From Gammaproteobacteria bacterium UBA2965 (GTDB lineage Bacteria > Pseudomonadota > Gammaproteobacteria > Pseudomonadales > Azotimanducaceae), in NCBI GenBank assembly GCA_002348385.1, contig DEBD01000043.1:3389-33940 (forward strand): DNA of 30,552 nucleotides. Reading direction: 5' to 3'. Both the position numbers and the translations under genes were made by a program. Shown here in pieces: positions 8,485-15,950 of this stretch (within the stretch, counting starts at the first letter, position 1; the number at the start of each line of letters is the position of its first letter). The notes under the pieces are model-generated. The model did not search any database. It was not told the origin of the DNA and was given only the letters and a program-made list of their open reading frames with translations.

Positions 8485-9845
8485 GCAGAGCTCGCAAGCC
8501 CAGCCTCGGTTTCTTCCCGCTCGCGGGCCTCGATCGCCGCGCGAATCTCCCGCTGCCTTTCTTCGGTGATGGGATAGGTCCACACGATAGCAGCCCCAAT
8601 CAGGTAGAACAGCGACGGGAAAACGGCGAACAGGAAGCTTACGCCGAACAATTCGTCCGGTCCGTTGGCAGCACCGGCCCCGGGCTCGAAACCAAACAGC
8701 GCGAGGCCAAACAGCGCCAGGCTCCCACCGATGGTGCTGGTAGCCTTCTGGGCAAACGACCAGGATGAGAAGAACAAAGCGGCGCGATTCTCACCGCTGT
8801 TGAGCGTGTCGAGATCGATCACGTCTGCCTTCATCGAGTTGGGCAGCGTGGCAGAAAAACCACCGCTGGCGAAACCGGTGGCTAGGGTGATGGGCAACAT
8901 CCACCAGAAATCGCCCTCCCCCAGAAGCATATAGAAGGGGTGCACAAAGGCGAGCGTGAAGAAGGCCGTAAGGTAGGCGCGGTGCTTACCGATCTTTCCA
9001 GCCAACCACACCCAGAACGGCACCGCGGCGAAGCTCGACAGGTAGAAAAACGTGAGCATGTAGATGGCTTTGTCTTCCGCACCCAGCACATCGGCGATGA
9101 AGAACAGATACAGGGGCGTGGTGATGGCCAGCCCAATGGAGCCAATCATGAACGCCATCACCAGCTGCTTGAACGGGCCGTTCTGCCACATGAGCTTCAG
9201 GCCCTTGAGCACCGGCACCGTGGTACGCGAGTAATTTTCAGGCTCCGGGACTTTCCACAGGGCCAAGGCCACGCACACCGGCATGAGAATCAGCATGGTG
9301 GTTCCTACCAACTGCAGCACCACGCTACTGCCACCTATGCCAAAGATCAGCAACGCAGCGCCGGGCACCAACTGTGCGATGAGGCTGCCGCTGATGCCGG
9401 CCATGGCCCGCCCACCGGTCACGCGGGAACGCTCGTTGTAGTCGGTAGACAGCTCTGCCCCCCAGGCATAGTAGGGAATCAGCATCATCGTGATGGCGAT
9501 GGACAGGCCCAGGCTCCAGATGCCGTAGTGAACAATACCGGCACCCTCGGGGGGCAGGAACAGCATGTAGATCGAGAGCATCATGATGGGGGTGGCCAGC
9601 AACACCCAGGGCTTACGGCGGCCAAAGCGGCTGCGCGTGTGGTCGCTGATGTAGCCCATCAACGGGTCGGTAATCACATCGAAGACGCGCACGGCGATGC
9701 CGATGGTCGCCAGCAGCGTGAGCGGCACGCCCATGTCGCTGGTCCAGAAGCGGGGGATGAACACCGCTACGGGAAACAACGACATGGCAATAGGCAGGTC
9801 TGCCAAGCTGTAATAGAACAGCGTGGATTTCTTTAAACGATCCAA
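8481..9845 (-). CDS. MFS transporter, GPH/MelB-like cation symporter family
   Basis: A 454-residue polytopic inner-membrane protein with about twelve hydrophobic segments. The loop after the second helix, DPLMGYISDHTRSRFGRRKP (residues 60-79), is the signature of the glycoside-pentoside-hexuronide:cation symporter family. The start chosen is a TTG at 9843-9845 preceded by GGAGAGG (9850-9856). The frame is open further upstream, but that extension is Cys/Gln/Gly-rich and not family-like, and the first internal ATG would fall inside helix 1. It is divergent from the SDR gene. GPH relatives outside sugar uptake are frequent in catabolic clusters, so the cargo may be a pathway substrate rather than a sugar; this is inference. 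Confidence 0.92.
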   Translation of the reverse strand: MDRLKKSTLFYYSLADLPIAMSLFPVAVFIPRFWTSDMGVPLTLLATIGIAVRVFDVITDPLMGYISDHTRSRFGRRKPWVLLATPIMMLSIYMLFLPPEGAGIVHYGIWSLGLSIAITMMLIPYYAWGAELSTDYNERSRVTGGRAMAGISGSLIAQLVPGAALLIFGIGGSSVVLQLVGTTMLILMPVCVALALWKVPEPENYSRTTVPVLKGLKLMWQNGPFKQLVMAFMIGSIGLAITTPLYLFFIADVLGAEDKAIYMLTFFYLSSFAAVPFWVWLAGKIGKHRAYLTAFFTLAFVHPFYMLLGEGDFWWMLPITLATGFASGGFSATLPNSMKADVIDLDTLNSGENRAALFFSSWSFAQKATSTIGGSLALFGLALFGFEPGAGAANGPDELFGVSFLFAVFPSLFYLIGAAIVWTYPITEERQREIRAAIEAREREETEAGLASSA

Positions 9846-9849
9846 ATTT

Positions 9850-9856
9850 CCTCTCC
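9850..9856 (-). promoter_or_regulatory. Shine-Dalgarno site supporting a TTG start for the transporter
   Basis: The minus strand reads GGAGAGG, then AAAT and the TTG at 9845, giving seven bases from the GGAG core. It explains why the transporter lacks an ATG before its first membrane helix. Confidence 0.55.
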
Positions 9857-10032
9857 GTAAACGCGGGTGGCAGCCACCACGCCCCTGCATCGTGTCCAGT
9901 GGGCCCGCGTATCCCGTCGGCTGATATTGGCAGCACTGGCCGCAGATCGCCAATCTGATTCAGCGAATCGCTTGAGTGAGCAGGCTCCTCGCGGCTACCC
10001 TAGCCACACTCAGGGGCGCTGCGGGAGGCGAC

Positions 10033-10797
10033 ATGGATCGATTGGCAAACAAAATTGCACTGGTAACTGGGGGCGCCTCGGGCCTGGGCAAAGGCATCGC
10101 GCAACGCTTTGTGGACGAAGGCGCCACCACCTTCATCACGGATGTTGCCGAGCAAGGGCCCGCGGTGGCTGAGTCCCTGGGCGCGAGCTTTCTAAACCAG
10201 GATGTGCGCTCGGAAGACGAGTGGCAACAAGTAATCGCCGAGATCGTTGATCAACATGGGCGGCTTGATGTCGTGGTGAACAATGCGGGCATATTCAGCA
10301 GTTGCCCGGTGGATGAAACCCCCCTGGAGGATTGGCAGCGCGTGATGGACGTGAACCTCACGGGCGTATTCCTCGGCTGCAAGTATGCCGTTCGACATAT
10401 GAAGCAGAATCCCGGCGGGCCATCGGGTTCTATCGTCAACCTATCGTCTGTTGTTGGTCTGCGCGGGCAGCTGGGCGGTTCTGCCTACAGCGCGAGCAAA
10501 GGGGGCGTGCGTTTGCTGACCAAAACCGTCGCGCTGGAAAACGCCAAGGTTGGGATTCGCTGCAATTCTATCCACCCGGGAGTAATTGAAACGCCCATAT
10601 TGGATCCGTTGTTTGCCGCATCCGAAGACCCGGCGGCCATGCGCGCGGGCATCGAGCAGTCGCTGCCCATTGGTTACATGGGAGAACCGGCGCGGGATAT
10701 TGGCAACACCGCTTTGTTCCTGGCGTCTGACGAGAGCGTTTACATTACCGGGGCAGAGCTGGTGGTCGATGGTGGCATGACCATCGGTCTACCTTAG
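10033..10797 (+). CDS. Short-chain dehydrogenase/reductase (classical SDR)
   Basis: A 254-residue classical SDR of standard length. The cofactor loop TGGASGLGKG starts at residue 12. Asp37 at the end of the second beta strand (FITDVAE) favours NAD(H). NNAG is at 83-86. The catalytic residues are Ser138/139, Tyr152 and Lys156 (SAYSASKGG). The C-terminal block (SDESVYITGAELVVDGG) is typical. The ATG at 10033 follows GGGAGG (10023-10028) at a short four-base spacing. The expected reaction is oxidation or reduction of a secondary alcohol/ketone, such as a hydroxysteroid or hydroxyacyl compound; the substrate is not readable. It is divergent from the transporter and may share its promoter region. 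Confidence 0.94.
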   Translation: MDRLANKIALVTGGASGLGKGIAQRFVDEGATTFITDVAEQGPAVAESLGASFLNQDVRSEDEWQQVIAEIVDQHGRLDVVVNNAGIFSSCPVDETPLEDWQRVMDVNLTGVFLGCKYAVRHMKQNPGGPSGSIVNLSSVVGLRGQLGGSAYSASKGGVRLLTKTVALENAKVGIRCNSIHPGVIETPILDPLFAASEDPAAMRAGIEQSLPIGYMGEPARDIGNTALFLASDESVYITGAELVVDGGMTIGLP

Positions 10798-10940
10798 ATT
10801 CAGACAGGCACACCGCCACGAAGCGCTAGCGATGCGGCCTGTCGTATGGAAGATGCGTCGAATCAGACCGAACAACGCCTCGCCAGCATCGATGACGCGA
10901 GTGCACCTCAGCTGAGATGTACGCCGGCAAGCCTGTGCGG

Positions 10941-11732
10941 TTAGAGCTGGGAGGTGAACGTCTCCAGCATCGCATTGACCTGGGCCGGGGTTTCCAGCTG
11001 GGGAAAGTGCCCCGCACCCACGACACGGGCGAAGGCGGCCTGCGGCGCGAAGCGGCGCGTATGGTCCTCGTCGATCTCGGTGGCCATGAGCCATAGCAGC
11101 GGCTGCCGGATATCGCCGGCGATCGTTTCGGAACCATCTGCAATCCGCTGCAAACCGGCCAGCGCAACAGGCACGGGCGTCTGTGCCGCCGCCTCCACCG
11201 CGCGCTTAACAATCGAACGCCGGGTCCTGGGATGAAAATAGGTCCTGTAAAATGTACCAATCGCGCGCGCGCCGGACGCACGGATGCTGTCGCTCATCTC
11301 TCCCAGGACAGCCCCCAGCGCATGATTGCCCGCGCCGATAGTCACCTGCGGGTTGAGCGGCGTGTCGATCAGCACGGTGCCGCGCACCAGATTCGGATAG
11401 CTACGGGTTAGCTCGAGGGCGATGGGGCAGCCGTCCCCACCACTGCCGACAACTACGGCCCTGCGAATGCGTTCGCGCCGCGCGATGGCCGCGATGTCGT
11501 CGGCGTGGTCGCGGCCGGTGCCGGGATCTGTAAACACCTGCGAGCGCCCATGACCGCGCCGGTCCATCCGCAGCACACGGTGGGTGCGCGAGAAATGGCG
11601 CGCCTGCGCTTCCCAGTGGTGCAGATTGCCACACCAGCCATGGATGAAGATCAGGGCAGGCCGTGAGGCGAGCGCCCTGCCCTCCAGCCTATAGTGAACG
11701 AAGCTACCGTCTGGAGCCTGGTGGCGTGGCAT
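10941..11732 (-). CDS. Alpha/beta hydrolase-fold protein with an unusual nucleophile elbow
   Basis: A 263-residue alpha/beta hydrolase: FIHGWCGNLHHW (oxyanion region), LRMDRRGHGRS, a C-terminal MATEIDEDH acid region, and GAGHFPQLE carrying the catalytic His. The elbow, normally GxSxG, reads VVVGSGGDGCPIALEL. By position relative to the strand, the nucleophile slot is Gly; a one-residue shift would make the Ser of VGSGG the nucleophile. Activity is therefore uncertain. The start is the ATG at 11730-11732, in frame with an alternative TTG at 11744; neither has a good Shine-Dalgarno site. It is the last gene of a minus-strand run after the LLM and SnoaL-like genes, 56 bases downstream of the latter. 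Confidence 0.85.
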   Translation of the reverse strand: MPRHQAPDGSFVHYRLEGRALASRPALIFIHGWCGNLHHWEAQARHFSRTHRVLRMDRRGHGRSQVFTDPGTGRDHADDIAAIARRERIRRAVVVGSGGDGCPIALELTRSYPNLVRGTVLIDTPLNPQVTIGAGNHALGAVLGEMSDSIRASGARAIGTFYRTYFHPRTRRSIVKRAVEAAAQTPVPVALAGLQRIADGSETIAGDIRQPLLWLMATEIDEDHTRRFAPQAAFARVVGAGHFPQLETPAQVNAMLETFTSQL

Positions 11733-11788
11733 GGGCGGTTTCAACCATCAGAGGCGGCGCAGGGTCTGGGCATGGCCCACTATGGCGA

Positions 11789-12316
11789 TCAACTTCCCGC
11801 GGGCGGGAACGGACCAGGCCATGGACCATCTTTGCCGTCAGTAACCATGCGCTGCGGCCACAGAAACTGCAGCGTGCTGCGCTTGATCTTCCACTCTCCG
11901 TTCACCTTCACGTAATCCTCGTCGTACAGACCGAGCCATATGATCGGGTTGGTGCGCGGGTCTGGCTCGTGCACGGTGTCGATCAGATAAGTACGGCTGA
12001 CCGCCGTATCGGGCCCGGTCAACTCCACCCACTGGTTGGTGGTGACGTGAAAGCCGCCGTAGAGCACCGCATCGGCACCCTCACGCTCCGCGTTGAAGAC
12101 CCCTTTGTAATTCGTGCGAATTTCCTCTTTGCCCTTCCACACGCCGTACTCCGGGCCAAACTCGCAGACGGCATCGTCCGCGAAAATCTCCGCCAGCCCG
12201 TCGATATCGCCGCTGTCCATGAGCTGCGAGTAGAGCAGCTTGGTTTTCTTGATCTTCTCAACTTCGAGCAACGTGCGAAGCTCTTCAATCTCATCTGGTG
12301 TGAATGCGTCCGACAT
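11789..12316 (-). CDS. SnoaL-like (NTF2-fold) protein, possible dehydratase/isomerase
   Basis: A 175-residue cone-shaped NTF2-fold protein of the SnoaL_4 type. Tyr29 and Asp34 (LLYSQLMDSGD), His90 (GGFHVTTN) and an Arg in EWKIKR sit where this superfamily places its catalytic groups; in the bile-acid 7-dehydratase BaiE the corresponding trio is Tyr30, Asp35 and His83. Many relatives are dehydratases, isomerases or cyclases of steroid- or polyketide-like molecules, and others are only binding proteins. The C-terminus adds a Gly/Pro-rich tail (DGPWPGPFPP). The start is the ATG at 12314-12316, after GGGAGAG. It lies between the LLM gene (108 bases upstream) and the alpha/beta hydrolase gene, suggesting one transcript. 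Confidence 0.87.
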   Translation of the reverse strand: MSDAFTPDEIEELRTLLEVEKIKKTKLLYSQLMDSGDIDGLAEIFADDAVCEFGPEYGVWKGKEEIRTNYKGVFNAEREGADAVLYGGFHVTTNQWVELTGPDTAVSRTYLIDTVHEPDPRTNPIIWLGLYDEDYVKVNGEWKIKRSTLQFLWPQRMVTDGKDGPWPGPFPPAGS

Positions 12317-12424
12317 GCCATCTCTCCCAAGCAACAAAAGACAAGCGTAGCTTTTCCTGCGCGCTATGGGAAAGACCAGCTATTGGCCAGGTATATTGCT
12401 GCAGCCAGGGCCGCTGAACACCGC

Positions 12425-13636
12425 CTACGCCTTGCGGTAGAAAGACTCGCGCTGCCGCGACGCCTTCACCACAGGAATCTCATCATCCGCCAGCGGCTGC
12501 ATCCAGCGCTTGCGCGCCATGGCTTGCTCGATATAGGGCGCGAGTTCCGCCGCCTTGCGCGCTTCACGCGCCTCGCGACCCCCCACGAACTGCGGCAATA
12601 CCTCGCGGCCAAACAGCTCCAGACTCTCGCAGATATGCTCGTGTCGGTTCTTGCCGCCCTGCTGCAGGAAGATGATCTGGTCCACACCGCAGTCCTGATA
12701 GTCGCTGATGTGCTGGGCGAACTGCTCAGGCGTACCAATCCCAGGTGCCGCAATGGTGGGCAGATCGCGATCACGCAATTCCTCGTATTCTTCCCACAGG
12801 GTGGAGCGCCCGGGCTTGGTGTCGTTGGCCACCAGCGCATTGATCGCGTAGCGGAAAAAGGCAAAACCATCCACGCCCCTCGCACGGGCTTCGGCTGGGT
12901 CTTCATGCAGCGAAAATCCAGCCACCACCGCCAGGTTCGCGTTCACCGAGTGGCCCAGCGGCACGCACTCTTCCGACTTGATGATGGAGTAGTAGGTGTC
13001 CGCCCAGGTACGCGCTTCTTCCGGGTCGACGAACGTGAACGCCAACGCACCCAAGCCGTTGCGCGCCGCTGTCTCGATGGTCTTGCGGTTGGAGCAGGCG
13101 AGCCACATGGGCGGATGAGGTTTTTGCAGGGGTTTGGGCAACACGTTGCGGCACGGCATAGCGAAACCCTCCCCCTCATAGCCGGGGTACGGGTCCATCA
13201 CCATCATGTTGGCGATCTGCTCGCCTGCTTCCAGCGACAACGCCTGCTTGCGCTTGGCGGGCACGCCGTAACCGTGCAGCTCCAGGCGCGTGGCTCCCTC
13301 TCCGATGCCAAAATCCACCCGGCCGTTGGAAATGAGATCCAGCATGGCCACCGACTCGGCCGTGCGCGATGGGTGGTTGTAGTTGGGGATCACCTGCCGG
13401 ATGCCGAACCCCACGCGGATGTTCTGTGTCTTCGCCGCGATGGCCGACAGAAAGACGTCGGAGGCCGAGCAGTGAGAGTACTCGTCCAAAAAGTGGTGCT
13501 CCACGGCCCAGGCATGGTCGATCCCTAACCGATCGGCCAGCTGTACCTGCTCGATGGCCTCGTGCACCAGCCGATGATCCGCGTTCTCACCCCAGGGCTT
13601 GGGCAACTGCAGCTCGTAAAACACGCCAAAACGCAT
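12425..13636 (-). CDS. LLM-class flavin-dependent monooxygenase (luciferase-like)
   Basis: A 403-residue bacterial-luciferase-fold TIM barrel. It opens with MRFGVFYELQLPKPW, followed by DHAWAVEHHFLDEYSH, VGFGIRQVIPNYNHP and GRVDFGIGEGATR, the typical FMN/F420 phosphate-binding region of the family. The ATG at 13634-13636 follows GGAAGGAG at about six bases. The frame is open another 38 codons upstream without family similarity. Family members insert one oxygen atom into aldehydes, ketones or aromatic substrates using reduced flavin supplied by a reductase. It heads the minus-strand series LLM, SnoaL-like, hydrolase. It is divergent from a second LLM gene, with 162 bases between starts. Confidence 0.9.
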   Translation of the reverse strand: MRFGVFYELQLPKPWGENADHRLVHEAIEQVQLADRLGIDHAWAVEHHFLDEYSHCSASDVFLSAIAAKTQNIRVGFGIRQVIPNYNHPSRTAESVAMLDLISNGRVDFGIGEGATRLELHGYGVPAKRKQALSLEAGEQIANMMVMDPYPGYEGEGFAMPCRNVLPKPLQKPHPPMWLACSNRKTIETAARNGLGALAFTFVDPEEARTWADTYYSIIKSEECVPLGHSVNANLAVVAGFSLHEDPAEARARGVDGFAFFRYAINALVANDTKPGRSTLWEEYEELRDRDLPTIAAPGIGTPEQFAQHISDYQDCGVDQIIFLQQGGKNRHEHICESLELFGREVLPQFVGGREAREARKAAELAPYIEQAMARKRWMQPLADDEIPVVKASRQRESFYRKA

Positions 13637-13798
13637 CGCACTCTCCTTCCAGATCGACTGCTCAACATAACCCGATTCGCGGGGCGAACCAATCTCGGTA
13701 ATTACGTAGCGTGACGGTGCGCAGCCGTCCGGCCCAGCCCGTGTCAACACAAGGCCATTTGCGGTAAAAGAGTAGCCCTCACATCACAGGCACCAGCC

Positions 13799-14764
13799 AT
13801 GGCTAATCCCTTTCGCTTCGGGCTCCAATCCTTTAATGCCGAATCGGGCAAGCAGTGGGCAGAGCGCGCACGCAAAGCCGAGGATCTGGGCTATTCGGCC
13901 ATTCACCTGGCCGATCACCTGCTCGGTCCCGGGCCGGCCATCGAAACCGCCAACCACCCGGTGCAGAACCTAGCGGCAATTCCAGCGATGGCTTACGCCG
14001 CGGCGGTGACTAACACCATCAAGATCGGCAGTCGGGTTTTCTGCATCGACTATCACGTTCCCGTGGTGCTCATTAAGTCCGCGCTGACCATCGATCTGCT
14101 GTCCGACGGGCGGCTGGAGTTGGGCCTGGGCGCCGGATGGATCAAGAGCGAATACGCGGCGGTGGGCATCGACTTCGACGAGCCTCGCGTGCGCATAGAC
14201 CGGCTGGCCGACGTGATTGCGGGCATGCGCGCCTACCGTGCTGAAGGCCCCACCGAGATCACTAACGACACGCTCAACTGGTCCGGCTTTGAAGGCATAC
14301 CGAAACCCACGGGAAGCGTGCCCCTCATCATCGGCGGCGGTAGCCCCCGGGTGCTGCGCCTGGCGGGGCGCGAAGCAGACATCGTCAGCCTGAACTTCAA
14401 CAACCGCTCCGGCATGATCGGGCCCGACGGGCTGCAGAAATCCACCGCGGCAGAAACCCGCAAGAAGCTCGAGTGGATCAGAGAGGGCGCCGGCGAACGC
14501 TTTAACAAGCTGGAACTGGAAATCGGTGTCATGCACAGCCCGACCGACGGTGACGTGGCGCCGGTGGTGGCGCAACTCGCCCAGGGCTTTGGTTTCAGCG
14601 AGGAAGAAGCGCGCAACCATCCGCACCTACTGTTCGGCAGCGTGGACGCCGTTTGCGAGCAGATCGAACAACGCCGGGAGGAGTATGGTATTTCCTATTT
14701 CACCGTGCAGGACGCGAGCATCGATTCGTTCGCCCCGGTGGTCGCACGGCTGGCGGGCAAGTGA
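13799..14764 (+). CDS. LLM-class oxidoreductase, F420-associated (MSMEG_2516-like)
   Basis: A 321-residue TIM-barrel protein: FRFGLQSF, SAIHLADHLLGPGPA, NTIKIGSRVFCIDYHVPVV, GRLELGLGAGW, IIGGGSPRVLRLAGREADIV. This pattern agrees with the TIGR03621 group, described mainly from mycobacteria and predicted to use coenzyme F420. Actual cofactor use in this organism is unproven, and no F420 biosynthesis gene lies in the window; FMN is the alternative. The ATG at 13799 has no strong Shine-Dalgarno site. It converges on a third LLM gene with an 83-base gap that holds no obvious terminator. Confidence 0.88.
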   Translation: MANPFRFGLQSFNAESGKQWAERARKAEDLGYSAIHLADHLLGPGPAIETANHPVQNLAAIPAMAYAAAVTNTIKIGSRVFCIDYHVPVVLIKSALTIDLLSDGRLELGLGAGWIKSEYAAVGIDFDEPRVRIDRLADVIAGMRAYRAEGPTEITNDTLNWSGFEGIPKPTGSVPLIIGGGSPRVLRLAGREADIVSLNFNNRSGMIGPDGLQKSTAAETRKKLEWIREGAGERFNKLELEIGVMHSPTDGDVAPVVAQLAQGFGFSEEEARNHPHLLFGSVDAVCEQIEQRREEYGISYFTVQDASIDSFAPVVARLAGK

Positions 14765-14847
14765 GTTCGCGCGCGCACCGGGTAACGTCATCTGCCAACC
14801 GCCCATCGCTTTAACAGGCTACCGAACGCAGCAGCCGCGGCGGCAGG

Positions 14848-15708
14848 TTAGAGATCAAACTCCTGTGCCACGGACTCGACGAAACGCACAGCGCCTTCGC
14901 CCGGCGTGCCTTTGTCGTCCAGCCTGCCGGGCAGCAGCGTCAGGCGGGAAACGCCCAGGTCTTCGTAACGCTTCGCGGTGTCGGCATCGACGGCGCCGGG
15001 CGGTGGCGTGACGGAAATTTCCAGCTCACCCAGCTCGCTGGGGCGGGTCTCCACGCTGGCGGCCTCCTTCAGCCCTTGTACAGACGCGGCGGTGGCTTCC
15101 AGCGTTTGCGCAAAGCCATACCAACCGTTGCCCTGCCGCACGGCGCGACGATAGGCCACCGGCGACATACCTCCAATGATAATGGGCGGGTGGGGCTGCT
15201 GCACCGGCATGGGCTTCTGCTGAACGCCGGATATCTGAGTGAACTGACCGCTGAATTCGGGCTGGTCCTGGGTCCACAGCGCGCGAATGGCTTCGATATG
15301 CTCGCTCACGCGGGCGCCGCGTTCCTCGTAGGGCACGCCGATGACCTCGAATTCACGGGGCACATATCCCACGCCCACGCCGAACAGCAAGCGTCCTTTG
15401 GAAAGGTGATCGATACCCGTGAGCTCTTTGGCAAGCACCACGGGGTTGCGCTGGGCGAGCAGAATGATGCCCGAGCCCAGGCGGATCTTCTCCGTCACGC
15501 CGGCCGCAAAGCTCAGCGCCGCCACCGTGTCCACCATGGGAAAACCCGGCGGCACCGGAGAGGGCGGCTCTTGCGGGTCGACCACCACCACGTGCTCGCC
15601 CGTCCAGGCCGACTCGAAGCCCGCATCGTCCATGGCGCGTAAAGCGCGAGCCATGGCATCCGGGTGGCCCAGCGCGCCATTGTTGAAACCAAAGAAGCCG
15701 ATCTTCAT
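14848..15708 (-). CDS. LLM-class oxidoreductase, F420-associated (Rv2161c-like)
   Basis: A 286-residue luciferase-fold protein: MKIGFFGFNNG, SAWTGEHVVV, IRLGSGIILLAQRNPVVLAKE, GRLLFGVGVGYVPREFEVIGVP, PHPPIIIGG. These blocks fit the TIGR03619 group of putative F420-dependent oxidoreductases. Most described relatives are actinobacterial, although proteobacterial copies exist. The ATG at 15706-15708 aligns with the family start. It is divergent from the DUF5916 gene. The substrate is unknown and no partner gene is evident. Confidence 0.88.
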   Translation of the reverse strand: MKIGFFGFNNGALGHPDAMARALRAMDDAGFESAWTGEHVVVVDPQEPPSPVPPGFPMVDTVAALSFAAGVTEKIRLGSGIILLAQRNPVVLAKELTGIDHLSKGRLLFGVGVGYVPREFEVIGVPYEERGARVSEHIEAIRALWTQDQPEFSGQFTQISGVQQKPMPVQQPHPPIIIGGMSPVAYRRAVRQGNGWYGFAQTLEATAASVQGLKEAASVETRPSELGELEISVTPPPGAVDADTAKRYEDLGVSRLTLLPGRLDDKGTPGEGAVRFVESVAQEFDL

Positions 15709-15950
15709 GTCTTATTGTCCTCCGCATTGCGAGTGCCTGGATGCAGGCGATCGCATTGTACTCGCAAGCCGTTTCTTTTTCGGAAAGCGGCCGCCCGACG
15801 CATGAGCCTGAGCCACCAGGGTGGTGGCCAGGGTTTCTGCTTAACCCGATGCCGATTCAGCGTATGATCGCAGCCACCTGGGGAGGCGAGCCTCGACACG
15901 CGTTGTTTACCAGTACATCAGAGCAAACCCAAACGGCATACGGCGCACGC

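Noticed and set aside
8940..9836. A 298-codon plus-strand frame
   Set aside because: It is antisense to the transporter gene and His/Gln/Arg-rich, as expected from reading hydrophobic codons on the opposite strand.
9957..9972. Small overlapping palindromes (GATTCAGCGAATC, AGCGAATCGCT) in the transporter-SDR divergent region
   Set aside because: Five-base arms are expected by chance; could be an operator, but nothing else supports it.
10033..12316. A bile-acid (bai) operon
   Set aside because: Transporter, SDR, SnoaL and CoA-transferase families occur here too, but they are on different strands and scattered, and no baiB, baiCD or baiH homologue is present.
11663..13528. A 621-codon open frame on the plus strand
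   Set aside because: It lies antisense to the SnoaL-like and LLM genes, has an Arg/His/Val-rich composition with no family similarity, and arises from high GC in the third codon position of the real genes.
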